Source of the DNA: Methylomicrobium sp. wino1
Lineage (GTDB): Bacteria > Pseudomonadota > Gammaproteobacteria > Methylococcales > Methylomonadaceae
NCBI RefSeq assembly: GCF_003932755.1
Contig: NZ_CP024202.1
Location: 310,001-374,000 of the forward strand
DNA: 64,000 nucleotides
Reading direction: 5' to 3'
Shown piece after piece: positions 17,441 to 27,150 of this stretch. Each line of letters opens with the position of its first letter. Position 1 is the stretch's first letter. Made by a program: the position numbers and the translations under genes. Under the pieces are notes generated by a model. That model worked only from the letters and a program-made list of their open reading frames with translations, made no database searches and had not been told where the DNA came from.

Positions 17441-18226
17441 GAGTTAGGACAAAGACAATACAACATTAGGCCAAGTTTAGCATGATTCAGCTTGTGCCTT
17501 TTATTTCCTAAATAATTTGTATCTGACCCTGATGTATCCCCACAAAATAGGCATATAAAACAATTTGCTATAGCTAAAAATTGATCGAAAAGTTGGTTTT
17601 TCGGGTCTAATTGCTGAAATTCAAACTTTCAGCATCGTGATCGTTCGCCTTATTCGGTCATTTTTCTTGCCCGTATCGCCTGTCAATATGTGGTATTCGA
17701 GTTGCCGGAAAATTTATTGGAACACGCTCAACCGCTCTTGGTTGATTATTTCAGAACTCTGGAAAAGGTGTAATTTGTGGGAATACCTCAGAATCAGATT
17801 GCGAATCAAGGAAATAAGAACGGCGATTGAAGTTATTGTTCACAAGAATAAGAGTTTTTTGTTCTGAGCTGACTCAATTCCTTTTGCGATCTCTTGCACG
17901 AGCGGTCGCATGGTAAAGCGCTTCTGCAATTTCAACGCAAAATATAGCCGGGTAGTTTCTTACAATTATACCTTTCACACTTCAAATTTCGGCAGTGCTT
18001 AAGGTGGCGCCGGGGTGACAGGCATAGAGCCTACATTGACGTATTCACCCAGCACCTAAATTCCATAGACCATTGGTTATGGTTAACTGTCTTAGATAAT
18101 TTAGGTGCTGGGTTCACGGCGTTCATTGACGATCCCTGCGCCAAGTATTGATCTACGATGAGTATATTTTAGGACTGGATTTATGGTGTTTTTTGTCGGC
18201 ATAGGCCGCCGTCTTAAAACTTGCAG
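17441..18226. other. Long intergenic region with a possible gene remnant and a repeat
   Basis: About 790 bases without a convincing gene. Bases 17622-17774 encode, without a start codon, a protein-like fragment (SPYSVIFLARIACQYVVFEL then LLVDYFRTLEKV) that ends in a stop and may be the tail of a decayed gene. I could not assign it to a family. The right half is occupied by the repeat at 17957-18171. Confidence 0.4.
17957..18171. repeat. AGGTGCTGGG hairpin element, copy 1
   Basis: The core at 18048-18112 is an inverted repeat, CCCAGCACCTAAATT...AATTTAGGTGCTGGG. It is flanked by GAGCCTACAT.GACGTATTCA on the left and TCACGGCGT on the right, as in the copies at 35611-35744 and 36099-36162. Outer ends ATTATACCTTTCACAC and ATCTACGATGAGTATA also recur at 35991-36222. 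Confidence 0.75.
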
Positions 18227-18790
18227 TCAGTACGCAACTTCTAACGCCTGTAGCGTTTCCTCAGTTATCGCGCCTTCCGCCAAACCTTTCTTTTTTTGAA
18301 AGCTTTTCACAGCCGCCATTGTTTTCGGGCCCATTATGCCATCGATAGGCCCCGGGTTAACACCGGCGTCCGCCAAGGCCTGTTGGATTTTGCGTACTAG
18401 CGCTGGCGTAGTCCTCACTACTTCCGAGGTGGCCTCGCTTATCGCCGCCTGGCCTGTTGTAACCGCTTCACTAAATTTTGTTTCGGCAGTAACCCCTAAA
18501 TCCTGAGCGACTTCGGCTGTTTTTTCAACAGTCTGCTCCGTAGCGCTTTCAACTGCTTCGACTGATTTTTTAACTGTGGACTCTGCCATAGTGCCGATGG
18601 TTTCACTTTTACTGCCGTTCGTTTCAACGGTTTTATCCGCTATTTCCGAAACGGGAGTAGTCGGCACGCTCTCGGTAGCGGTTTGCTCAGGCTGTTTGCC
18701 GGTCTCTTTCTGCTCATCGCCACAGCCGTACATGAACGCGGTAACGGCTAGCAGAACAATGATTCTTGCGTCGATGTTATTTGTCTTCAT
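18227..18790 (-). CDS. Lipoprotein with C-terminal peptidoglycan-binding domain
   Basis: A 187-residue protein. It has a lipoprotein signal (VTAFMYGC, lipidated Cys about residue 23), then a long low-complexity Thr/Glu/Val/Ala spacer (about 25-125). The last ~60 residues form a PG_binding_1 domain (IQQALADAGVNPGPIDGIMG, VKSFQKKKGL). The architecture fits an envelope protein anchored in a membrane and reaching peptidoglycan through a flexible stalk. No enzymatic domain, no operon partner. Confidence 0.82.
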   Translation of the reverse strand: MKTNNIDARIIVLLAVTAFMYGCGDEQKETGKQPEQTATESVPTTPVSEIADKTVETNGSKSETIGTMAESTVKKSVEAVESATEQTVEKTAEVAQDLGVTAETKFSEAVTTGQAAISEATSEVVRTTPALVRKIQQALADAGVNPGPIDGIMGPKTMAAVKSFQKKKGLAEGAITEETLQALEVAY

Positions 18791-19114
18791 TGTCTAAACT
18801 CCTGATTTAAAGAATAAATCCCTTGAAAAGGGCCCCTTGAACCGGATACGACATCAAGGTCGATAACCAATTGATTGACTAATGCGTTGGCAAAGACACA
18901 AATCAGCTAGTGATTCTGCGGCTTTAATTCAAGTGGCTTTGGCCGTTGCACTCAGAACGGGATTAAAGCCTGAGAATAGCTACCAGACCTATAAAATAAA
19001 CCACTTAGGTCATCATATACTTATTTTTCAGTAATTTGAATTTAAACCTCTTGGCGACCTAAGCGGAATAGTCGGGGAAAGAGGTCGGGGTTAATTTCAG
19101 AGTCAGCGTCTTTT
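18791..19114. other. Intergenic region, nothing recognised
   Basis: About 320 bases between the lipoprotein gene and the helicase gene; both neighbours are on the minus strand. The part nearest 18790 must hold the lipoprotein promoter. I saw no strong hairpin terminator for the helicase gene and no repeat family member. Confidence 0.5.
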
Positions 19115-22100
19115 CTACCCCCTGCACACGACTTCGACGAAAGGCACTTCCCAAACCGGGCATTGACAGCGCTTGCGGTATTGCTCGTCGCCGTCTTCGG
19201 CATGGCGGCGGATCATCGCAAGCACGGTCGCTTTTTCCGCATTGACGTATTTGTCCGCCCATTCGTGTTGGGCCTTTTGCGACAGCGCGGCTACGGTTTC
19301 GCCGCCGGATTGCAAAACTAATTTGCCGTTGATACGGGCGAAATTCAGTTCGCTGCCCGGTTTTAATTCCGCGAGACGCCGGTGTATCGAGTGTTGTTCG
19401 GGAAATGAACCGGCATAGCCGATGTTGAAGTCTTTTAAGCCCAGGATTTTGTAATCGCGAAGAATGATTGGCCAATCTTGCGCATCGAACTCCGGCGCTT
19501 CGGTGATCAGCAAATGATCGCCTCGTAACTCGGATAGATACGGGTTGCGAAGATCCTTACGATGCATCAGGCAAAGCGTTTCTCGCGCGCGGGTCATTGC
19601 AACATAGAGCAGACGACGCAGCTCTTCTTCTCCGGCCCCGGGATTCCAACCGCCGTCGAGTATCACGACATGATCGAATTCCAGACCTTTAACCGAATGC
19701 ACGGTACCGAGCAAGACGCCCTGTCCAAAGGTTCGGTCGAGACGTTGCTCGGCGAGCGTTTCGGCGATGAAATCGAGAGTTTGACTGTTGGCCGTTTCGC
19801 CGTCTCCGGTTTCACTTCGCCAGTCGCCAAAAAGTTCTTTGAGCTGCAATAGCCATGGGTTACCCGGCTGTTCCCCATAATTTTCGGCCAGCCACTCGAG
19901 CCAGTAAGACGGGCGCGTCAGCGGTTCCGGATGATGTTTAAGCGCATCGAGTAAGCCCGCGTTTTCGCGAATGCGAAACGGCGGCGGCCTGCGGTCGGCC
20001 GGCAAAACGATGCTGACCGGAATGCCTTGCGCCTCGAAAACGGCCCGAATCGGACTCAAAAACTGCCATTCGCGCGCGAGCACCGCACAGTGAGTCCATT
20101 GTAGGCGAACGTCCAATTGCCGCAGCCGCTTGAGTTCTTCGGCAACCTGCAAGGCTTGAATCGACTCGCCTACGGTATCGATTTGCCGCACCCTGCCGCG
20201 CGTAAAGGTATCGAGCGCTTGCCAACGTCCGCCGGGTTCGAGATTGCCTCGCTGTTTGTTGATTCGTATCGGATGCTGTTGTTTCATCCGATCCCGGTTA
20301 TGTCCGATCAAGGCGTTCGCGGCGGCGATGATATGCGCGCTCGAGCGGTAATTTTCGACTAAGTAATGCAACTGCGCTTGATAGTCTTGCTGAAATTGCC
20401 GGATGAACTCGACATTCGCGCCGCGAAATTGGTAAATATTCTGATCGTCGTCGCCGACCGCGAGGATCGTCAATTTACTGTCTTCGTCGAGACTGCGCCC
20501 GGCAATCGCGGAAATGAGCCGGTATTGCTCCGCGTCGATGTCCTGGTATTCGTCGACCAGGATGAAACGGTAGCCTGCCAGTAAGCGGTCCCGGGCTGCG
20601 TCCGGCTCGACGCCGAGCAAGTTTTTTTCGCCTTTCAACAGTTCAATCGCCTCGCCGATCATTTCGGCGAACGGCTCGGCAGAGGCTTCGCCGTCGCTGT
20701 ACAGACCGCTTAAGGCATGTCCGGTCAAGCGCAAGCTGAAACCGTGATAGGTTTGCACGGTCACGAAGCGTGCTTCATCGCCGGCCAGCTCGATCAGCCG
20801 GCGCCGAATTTCATTCGCGGCGGAACGGTTGAAACACAGCACTAAAATCGCCTGAGCCGGGACTTGCTTGACGCGCAGCAAATACGCGCAACGATGCACA
20901 ACGACGCGGGTCTTTCCGGAGCCGGGGCCCGCCAGAATCAGCGCATTGTCGTCTTCCGGCGCCGAGACCAGCGCGATTTGTTCGGGGTTATTTAGTTCGG
21001 AGGCGATGCGCTGAAAGGCTTGTTGGCTGGCCGCGCGTTCGAGTATTTCCTTGCGCCCGGCAAAATAGCGCTGCACGAATTCGGCCTTATCGAGCGAAAA
21101 ATAGGCGACGACGAAGGCCAGCGCCTGACCGATTTTTTCGAGTCCACGCCGCGCATATTCATTCATCACATGCACCTGAAACACCCGTTCGCCGTAATGC
21201 TGGGACAGCGGCTCGTAATCGCCCTTGCGGTAGCGGCGCGATTTTGCTTCAGGCAAGACATTGATGGTCATCGCCTGCCGAAAAACCGCAAGGCCTTTTT
21301 GCAAGGTAATGATTTTTTGTTCATGCAGAAAATTCAACGCCCGCTCGACCGCCGCGAGCGGGTCTTTCACTTCCGCCAATGCGACCGCATCCTGCCGCAA
21401 AGCCGACAGCAAATCTTCTGCTGCAAATTCGACCAGCACATCGGCGGCCGGCGGCGCGCCTTCCGGCACCCTGCCTACGATGCAATCCAACACGATCTTG
21501 GCGATGCCTTGCCGTTTTTCGGCAGTCGCAATCAGCGCGGGCCAGCCGCGGTTCAATTTGACCGCATATTGATCGAGACCTCGATGGCGCACGAATAAAC
21601 TGCCCTTGTTGCCGGCCAACCCCAAGCCATCCCGACTTAGACTGTTCAACAACAGGCGCAGCGCTTCCAAATGGCTTTGTTCGAAACCTTGATCCAGCAA
21701 ATGTTGGTTCAGATGCCGAAGCGACAAAACCTGCCAATCGTCGTCTGCGGCATCGGGGGCTAATTCGCGCATCGCGGCGATCATCGCGCGCTCCAGTTTG
21801 CAGACGGCGGTTAATCGAGCCTGCGATGATTGAGCCACCTTGTAGCGAATGAATGCGGTCAGTAGCAGACTTTTTTGAATCAGCCCCTGCTCGGCCATGT
21901 CGTACAAAGTTCTGATCACGCGTTGGCTAGCCGTCTCGCCGGGTTTGTCTTCGTCATTCTCGGCAAACGCGCCGAGCATCGCCAATTGATCGGCGCTGAA
22001 GCCTTCGTCACTGTCGGCATTGAACAATTCTTCGAGAATCGCGAGCCAGCGTTTTTTCTGACGCTGCGAAAGCGGTAATTTATCGATCTTGGCTTCGGCT

Positions 22101-24283
22101 TCTTCGAGATTTTTAACCTTCGGCCGACCCTGGAAAACCTGCGTGCGATTTTCGTTGCGCTCGACGAAACCGGCCCGCTCCAGCCAAGAAACCGCCGTGA
22201 CGACTTTAGTCGCGGCGTTATAATCGTCGCTGCCGAACGACGTGTCGACCGCATCGTTCTGCAATAGCTCGCCGGCCGTCAAGACGACATTGCCGGACTT
22301 GTCTTTTTTGCATCGCCTGATTCCGCGTAGCAACTGCGCGATATCATGTTGCGTAATTTGCGAGTGCGCCGATAGTTTGAATTGCGTGTCGATATCGTTC
22401 TCATCGAATAACAAAACGCATTCGGCATCCTGACGGTCGCGCCCGGCGCGCCCCGCTTCCTGCAAATAGTTTTCGAGCGACCCCGGAATGTCGGCATGAA
22501 TCACCAAGCGTACGTCTTCCTTGTCGATACCCATGCCGAACGCATTGGTAGCGCTGATCACGCGGGTGATGCCGCCGACGAAGTTTTCCTGGACATGCTT
22601 TTTCTCGGCCGCATCCTTGCCGGCGTGAAAAGCCACGGCTTGCCATCCCGCTTGTTGCAGAAACTCGGCCACCGCTTCGGTGTTTTTTTGGGTCGAACAA
22701 TAAACGATCGCGCTGCCGGTCTCGCCGGTCAAGCGCTCGGTCAATAGGGCATGAATGCGCGGGTATTTGTCGGCGGCATTGACGGTCTGCACTTCGAAAT
22801 GCAAATTGCTGCGTTCGACGCCGCCTTCGAAAACCGCCAGCTCCTGACCCAAATGAGCGCGAAAATAGTCGATGATTTCATCCTTGACGTCTTGCTTCGC
22901 GGTCGCCGTGAAACATTGCACCGGCGGCAGCGGCGCGCGGTGCTTCGCGGCAAATTCCTTGATGAAGCGCGCGGCATAGAGATAATCGGGCCGAAAATCA
23001 TGCCCCCATTTCGATAAACAATGCGCTTCGTCGAACACCCAGCAGCCGATTTCTCGTTGCGCGATCGCATTTTGAAAACCGGTATTGCGCAGTTGCTCGG
23101 GAGAGACATAGAGTATCGCGATGTCGCCCAACTGTATCGCTCTGAGCACTTCGCCTCGCTCTGGAGCGGTCAACAAACCGTAGAGCGCGGCAACATTCGG
23201 TGCGCCGGTCTTGTTGCGCAAATTATCGACCTGATCCTTCATCAAGGCCTGCAGCGGCGAAATCACGACCGTCAACACGCCGCGCCGCTGATAGCGAACC
23301 AATGCCGGCAATTGAAAACACAGCGACTTACCGCCGCCGGTCGGCAATACCGCAAACAACGGTCGGTCGCTCATCGCGGCCTGCACGATCGCTTGCTGTA
23401 AGCTGCCGCCGTCATCGCTTGCCGGTTCCTCGCGGTATGCCGGAAAGCCGAAATAGCGCGTCAATTGACTCACCGGGTCATGCACGCCGGCACAATATGC
23501 GCAAGCCGGATTGCCGCACGGAATATCGCGCAATTGACTCAGCGCAGGACCGACATCGTGAAAGCGTTGCCGGACCCACGGCGGCAACACCGAATTGCCG
23601 CCCGCGACCCGCAGCCAGGCCAGGCAATAAGCCAAGGCCTGCCGCAAGCACGGGTCGGGCAGATAGGACAACACGACTTTGTTGAACGCGGTCTCGCAGA
23701 CTTTACCGGACGAGGTTTGCTTGAATATATCGAAGGCTTGAGAGGCACCCGGCAACTCGGCCCCGACAGCCTTCATCATGCGGCAGATTCCGCTGAAATC
23801 CGGATCGCCGGAAAAGGCATAATGATAAAACGACACGATGCCGAAGGCTTGCTGTTGTTCGCGCAGAGCTTGCCATTGGTCATGGAACAGCGTTTCCGCC
23901 AACTTGGCGTCGAGCAAAGGATCGCTGATACCGTCCCGGACCAATTTATAATTCTTGACGAGGCGGTGATAGGGATTTTCGGGAAAGGCCAGCGGCGATA
24001 GATACAGTGTATCGACGACCGGTTTATTCAAAAAGGCATGATTCGGTGCTATCGCGCGGCAAACCGGCAAATCGTGACCGAGCAGGTTATGACCCAGGAT
24101 ACATTCGGCCTCGGCGGCAAAGCGGTCGAAATCGGCCAAGACTCTTCGGATATCGAAAGGCGCTTTGCGAATAAACTCCCGGCCGCGAAAGCGCCCGCCG
24201 AGCGCGAAAATCTCGCCGTTTTCGTTAGTTTCGAGATCGAGGCTACAACAAGTATTTTGAAAGGCTTGCCAGTCCGTTGTCAT
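19115..24283 (-). CDS. Giant exonuclease-RecQ-UvrD fusion helicase
   Basis: A single 1722-codon frame. Residues 1-170 form a DEDD-type 3'-5' exonuclease-like domain (Asp16-x-Glu18, HN and HD at 65-71, VVDT at 89-92, DPLLDAKL near 121). A Cys cluster (CGNPACAYC, about 257-265) leads into a RecQ SF2 helicase: LPTGGGKSLCFQLPAL near 313, DEAHCLSKWGHDFRPDY near 416, QEAGRAGRDRQDAE near 607. A helical linker of unknown fold follows. The C-terminal third is a UvrD-type SF1 helicase: AGPGSGKTRVV near 1115, DEYQD near 1241, GDDDQNIYQFRG, VHSVKGLEFDHV, YVAMTRARE near 1560. All motor motifs look intact. Likely a DNA-repair or recombination processing enzyme; role and partners unknown. Monocistronic. Confidence 0.9.
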   Translation of the reverse strand: MTTDWQAFQNTCCSLDLETNENGEIFALGGRFRGREFIRKAPFDIRRVLADFDRFAAEAECILGHNLLGHDLPVCRAIAPNHAFLNKPVVDTLYLSPLAFPENPYHRLVKNYKLVRDGISDPLLDAKLAETLFHDQWQALREQQQAFGIVSFYHYAFSGDPDFSGICRMMKAVGAELPGASQAFDIFKQTSSGKVCETAFNKVVLSYLPDPCLRQALAYCLAWLRVAGGNSVLPPWVRQRFHDVGPALSQLRDIPCGNPACAYCAGVHDPVSQLTRYFGFPAYREEPASDDGGSLQQAIVQAAMSDRPLFAVLPTGGGKSLCFQLPALVRYQRRGVLTVVISPLQALMKDQVDNLRNKTGAPNVAALYGLLTAPERGEVLRAIQLGDIAILYVSPEQLRNTGFQNAIAQREIGCWVFDEAHCLSKWGHDFRPDYLYAARFIKEFAAKHRAPLPPVQCFTATAKQDVKDEIIDYFRAHLGQELAVFEGGVERSNLHFEVQTVNAADKYPRIHALLTERLTGETGSAIVYCSTQKNTEAVAEFLQQAGWQAVAFHAGKDAAEKKHVQENFVGGITRVISATNAFGMGIDKEDVRLVIHADIPGSLENYLQEAGRAGRDRQDAECVLLFDENDIDTQFKLSAHSQITQHDIAQLLRGIRRCKKDKSGNVVLTAGELLQNDAVDTSFGSDDYNAATKVVTAVSWLERAGFVERNENRTQVFQGRPKVKNLEEAEAKIDKLPLSQRQKKRWLAILEELFNADSDEGFSADQLAMLGAFAENDEDKPGETASQRVIRTLYDMAEQGLIQKSLLLTAFIRYKVAQSSQARLTAVCKLERAMIAAMRELAPDAADDDWQVLSLRHLNQHLLDQGFEQSHLEALRLLLNSLSRDGLGLAGNKGSLFVRHRGLDQYAVKLNRGWPALIATAEKRQGIAKIVLDCIVGRVPEGAPPAADVLVEFAAEDLLSALRQDAVALAEVKDPLAAVERALNFLHEQKIITLQKGLAVFRQAMTINVLPEAKSRRYRKGDYEPLSQHYGERVFQVHVMNEYARRGLEKIGQALAFVVAYFSLDKAEFVQRYFAGRKEILERAASQQAFQRIASELNNPEQIALVSAPEDDNALILAGPGSGKTRVVVHRCAYLLRVKQVPAQAILVLCFNRSAANEIRRRLIELAGDEARFVTVQTYHGFSLRLTGHALSGLYSDGEASAEPFAEMIGEAIELLKGEKNLLGVEPDAARDRLLAGYRFILVDEYQDIDAEQYRLISAIAGRSLDEDSKLTILAVGDDDQNIYQFRGANVEFIRQFQQDYQAQLHYLVENYRSSAHIIAAANALIGHNRDRMKQQHPIRINKQRGNLEPGGRWQALDTFTRGRVRQIDTVGESIQALQVAEELKRLRQLDVRLQWTHCAVLAREWQFLSPIRAVFEAQGIPVSIVLPADRRPPPFRIRENAGLLDALKHHPEPLTRPSYWLEWLAENYGEQPGNPWLLQLKELFGDWRSETGDGETANSQTLDFIAETLAEQRLDRTFGQGVLLGTVHSVKGLEFDHVVILDGGWNPGAGEEELRRLLYVAMTRARETLCLMHRKDLRNPYLSELRGDHLLITEAPEFDAQDWPIILRDYKILGLKDFNIGYAGSFPEQHSIHRRLAELKPGSELNFARINGKLVLQSGGETVAALSQKAQHEWADKYVNAEKATVLAMIRRHAEDGDEQYRKRCQCPVWEVPFVEVVCRG

Positions 24284-24378
24284 AATTATCTATTTCTCGC
24301 GCAGAGGCGCGGAGTTTTTGTTCGTCGATTTTAACTTATTGCCCTGGTTTCCGCTCATCCGCTCATTCCCAAGCTCTT

Positions 24379-24530
24379 GAGACAGTGAAAGTATTTAATA
24401 TCACGAAATAACCATGAAGAGCATGAAGGAACATGAAAAATTAGACTGTTGATTTTGCAGTATATTTCTTCATTTCCCTCATGGTGAATAAATTTTTTTA
24501 TGATGTCTTAGCGAATATTTTCACTGTCTG
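24379..24530. repeat. GACAGTGAAA-ended palindromic repeat
   Basis: Ends are inverted: GAGACAGTGAAAGTATT on the left, and AATATTTTCACTGTCTG on the right. The interior (ACGAAATAACCATGAAGA... CTCATGGTGAATAAATTTTT) is shared with 26755-26870. Non-coding dispersed element. Confidence 0.65.
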
Positions 24531-24540
24531 TCCTCGGTGG

Positions 24541-24600
24541 TAATCCATACGTTGGTTGCCGAGGCAAGGTCGGTATGCGTTCCCACGGAGGGCCGCTCGC
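24541..24600. repeat. REP-like element (TCGGTATGCGTTCCCACGG core)
   Basis: Matches the family CATAC.TTGG.TGCCGA.GCAAG.TCGGTATGC.TTCCCACGG seen at 31626, 33433 and 34046. This copy is truncated at the right end. The gap 24284-24972 holds only repeats of three families and no gene. Confidence 0.65.
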
Positions 24601-24689
24601 CGTTATACAAAAGTATAAATACCTCTGCAGCGATTCAGCGTTTGGTTGCCGTGGCGTCCGACAAGACTATTGAGAGTTTAGCGTTAACG

Positions 24690-24880
24690 GCTTCGAAAGT
24701 CGCGACGTAGGCATCGCTTCCACAGCGCTTACAATCCTATGTGGAAGCGATTCCCTGATCGCGATTTCGAAGTCGGGAAAGTTAAGTAACAATAAATGGT
24801 ATCGAAGTCACATTTGCTAAGATAACAAGACGATATCTCCGATCTATGTATAACGACGAGCGAAGGACCGTGGAAACGAG
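24690..24880. repeat. Dispersed repeat, copy B (partner at 14371-14545)
   Basis: Shares ordered blocks with copy A (GATCGCGATTTCGA, AACAATAAA.GGTATCGA, TATGTATAACGACGAGC, GGACCGTGG). It ends about 90 bp before the pyrD stop, in non-coding DNA. Confidence 0.65.
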
Positions 24881-24972
24881 GAAACTTGAGAAATAGCGAG
24901 AGCGAAGTCCGTTGTCATAGCTTTCTATTTCTCGCGCTGAGGCGCGCAGTTTTTTCCGCTCATTTCCCCGCA

Positions 24973-25986
24973 TTAAATTCGTTGCAAAATATCCGCGATC
25001 AATTCCGGCCCCTTGTAAATCAAACCGCTATAGAGCTGAACCAGACTCGCGCCGGATTGAAGCTTTTCCAATGCGTCGTCCCCGCTCAGAATTCCGCCGG
25101 CCGCGATGATCGGTATTTTGCCGTTCAATTCCGTAGCCAATGCTGCCACAACTTCGGTTGATTTTTCCTTGACCGGCGCGCCGCTCAATCCGCCGGCTTC
25201 TTCGGCCAGTTTATGGCCCGCGATTGCGTCCCGTGCGATCGTCGTGTTGGTTGCAATAACCGCGTCGATTTCAAACTCGAGCAATAGCGCTGCGATATGG
25301 CGGACCTCACCCGGCGTCAAGTCCGGCGCGATCTTGAGCGCCAACGGCGTGTATTTGCCGTGTTCCCGATGCAATTTCACTTGTTCTTCCTTCAATGCCG
25401 CAATCAGGCCCTTGATTTCGTCGCCCTGCTGTAATTGCCGAAGATTTTTCGTATTCGGCGAGGATATGTTGATCGTGACGTAGCTTGCCGCGCGGTAGGC
25501 CTTGCGCAAGCCGATCAAATAATCCTCGGCCGCCTTTTCGATCGGCGTGTCGAAATTCTTGCCGATGTTGATGCCGAGCACGCCTTTATATCGACATTGC
25601 TCGACGCGGCTCAACAAATGATCGATACCTTTATTATTGAAGCCCATGCGATTGATGATCGCCTGATGCTCGGGCAGACGGAACAAGCGCGGTTTCGGAT
25701 TACCCGGTTGCGGGCGCGGCGTGACCGTGCCGATTTCGATGAAGCCGAAACCTAAGGCAGCCAGCGCATCGATATAATCGCCGTTCTTGTCGAGGCCGGC
25801 GGCCAGACCGACCGGGTTCTTGAACTCTAGCCCCATGACGCTGACCGGCTTTGCCGGTAATCGCGGATAAAGCACTGAGGACAAACCCGAACGATGCACG
25901 GCTTGCAGCGCTTTCAGGGTTAGGTTGTGGCTGACTTCGGGGTCGAGGGAAAATAATAGCGGGCGAATTAATGGATATAGATTCAT
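24973..25986 (-). CDS. pyrD: Dihydroorotate dehydrogenase (quinone), class 2
   Basis: This 337-residue FMN enzyme has the class 2 layout: an N-terminal amphipathic membrane-associating helix ([20 protein letters not shown]), [11 protein letters not shown], the catalytic-Ser motif [14 protein letters not shown], and the phosphate-binding end IIAAGGI and [10 protein letters not shown]. It oxidises dihydroorotate with quinone as acceptor in pyrimidine synthesis. Length equals the family norm. It is not linked to other pyr genes here; pyrF lies 32 kb away. Confidence 0.95.
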   Translation of the reverse strand: MNLYPLIRPLLFSLDPEVSHNLTLKALQAVHRSGLSSVLYPRLPAKPVSVMGLEFKNPVGLAAGLDKNGDYIDALAALGFGFIEIGTVTPRPQPGNPKPRLFRLPEHQAIINRMGFNNKGIDHLLSRVEQCRYKGVLGINIGKNFDTPIEKAAEDYLIGLRKAYRAASYVTINISSPNTKNLRQLQQGDEIKGLIAALKEEQVKLHREHGKYTPLALKIAPDLTPGEVRHIAALLLEFEIDAVIATNTTIARDAIAGHKLAEEAGGLSGAPVKEKSTEVVAALATELNGKIPIIAAGGILSGDDALEKLQSGASLVQLYSGLIYKGPELIADILQRI

Positions 25987-26186
25987 CGATTGAAAAGGTG
26001 AGAAAAATAAATGTCAGTAAGGAATGAGCACGAAATAACTTTGGTTTTTAACTCCCTCTCCCTAACCCTCTTCCGGAAGGTGGATGGGAATATTCATCGT
26101 TCCCACGCAGAGCGTGGGAAGCATTTGAAGAAGTTATTTTATGCTTGTTCCTAACGAGAAGGCCGCAATTTTGAGACCTACCCAAG

Positions 26187-26735
26187 TTATTCCCGAAACG
26201 GCAGCATGCGAAGCAAGGTATTATCTTTCGAAATGCTCTGATGATACAGCGCGGCCAAGACATGCAAGCCAATTACGTAATAACCGACCGTGCCGACCGT
26301 CGCATGGACTTCCTTGATCGTTTTGGCGAGCTCCGGGTTTTTGCCGATCAACGGCGGAAGTTCCCAACCGAAAAAGGGTATCGGTTTACCGGCTGCGCTT
26401 AGCATGAACCATCCGGCCAAAGGCATGCCGATCATCAACAGGTACAGACTCCAATGTACGGTGGCAGCCAAATATTTTTGCCATGCGGCAATGGCGGGTT
26501 CGATCGCCGGCTTGACATTACTCAGGCGTACTGTCAGACGTAGCCACACCAATAAGCCGACCGACAACCCCAACATGAAATGCCACATTTTCAACGCTTC
26601 GCGCGGATCGCTACCTTTCGGGTATAGTACGCGCAATTCGATGCAGGCATACAGCCCGACCATCAGCAAAAACATTAGCCAATGCAGGCCGATCGCCAGC
26701 GAACCGTAATGTCGAGGCGTGTTTTTCCAGCTCAT
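26187..26735 (-). CDS. Cytochrome b561
   Basis: A four-helix integral membrane protein of 182 residues with haem-ligand histidines in the expected places: LAIGLHWLMFL (helix 1), MWHFMLGLSVGLLVWLRL (helix 2), AATVHWSLYLLMIGMPLAGW (helix 3) and VIGLHVLAALYHQ (helix 4). YbgE/CybB-type cytochromes b561 move electrons between quinol and periplasmic acceptors such as superoxide. Stand-alone gene. Confidence 0.9.
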   Translation of the reverse strand: MSWKNTPRHYGSLAIGLHWLMFLLMVGLYACIELRVLYPKGSDPREALKMWHFMLGLSVGLLVWLRLTVRLSNVKPAIEPAIAAWQKYLAATVHWSLYLLMIGMPLAGWFMLSAAGKPIPFFGWELPPLIGKNPELAKTIKEVHATVGTVGYYVIGLHVLAALYHQSISKDNTLLRMLPFRE

Positions 26736-26754
26736 TTCTTTGTTTCCTTGTTCC

Positions 26755-26870
26755 AGAGACGATGAAGGTTTTCATTACTACGAAATGACCATGAAGAATT
26801 AGACTTTTGATTTTATAGTATTTTTCATCATTGTCTTCATGGTGATTAAATTTTTTTATGCTGTATTCGC
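26755..26870. repeat. Second copy of the CATGAAGA...TTCATGGTGA palindromic repeat
   Basis: ACGAAATGACCATGAAGA, AATTAGACT.TTGATTTT and TTCATGGTGA.TAAATTTTTTTATG match the copy at 24379-24530 in order. It lies directly upstream of the cytochrome b561 gene. Confidence 0.6.
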
Positions 26871-26940
26871 CAATTTATAATTCGGCTCGCTTAGGCCTGG
26901 CTCCCACGTAGCGCGTGGGAGCCCTCTACAATTTAGAGCA

Positions 26941-27150
26941 TTATCGCTTAGACATCAGGCCTTTTGCGAACGCGATCGCCTTTTCCGCCAGATCGTTGAC
27001 CAAAGACGGACTATCTCCATGAGGCTCGATTTCGCCGAACGGCTTGCCGTTTTCCTGTGTAAACTTCAAAATAAAATAACCCAGCGGTGCAAAAGCTACC
27101 AATGCAATGACTAACATCGCCACGACCAATTGAATAAGATCACCGGACAT
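26941..27150 (-). CDS. Small single-span membrane protein, unknown
   Basis: A 69-residue protein with one N-terminal hydrophobic helix (about residues 6-30, LVVAMLVIALVAFAPLGYFI), then a polar cytoplasmic segment. A strong ribosome site (GAGGAGG) lies 6-7 bases before the ATG, which supports translation. It is divergent from pqqA with a 245-bp shared upstream region, so it could be co-regulated with PQQ synthesis, but nothing in the sequence proves it. I do not recognise the family. Confidence 0.65.
   Translation of the reverse strand: MSGDLIQLVVAMLVIALVAFAPLGYFILKFTQENGKPFGEIEPHGDSPSLVNDLAEKAIAFAKGLMSKR

Noticed and set aside
17637..17867. 76-codon open frame on the plus strand
   Set aside because: Translation looks random (many Arg/Trp/Ile). 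Another frame here gives a more protein-like fragment, described as a possible remnant.
18048..18112. Considered as a Rho-independent terminator
   Set aside because: The hairpin recurs with conserved outer flanks at other sites and lacks a T tract, so a dispersed repeat explains it better.
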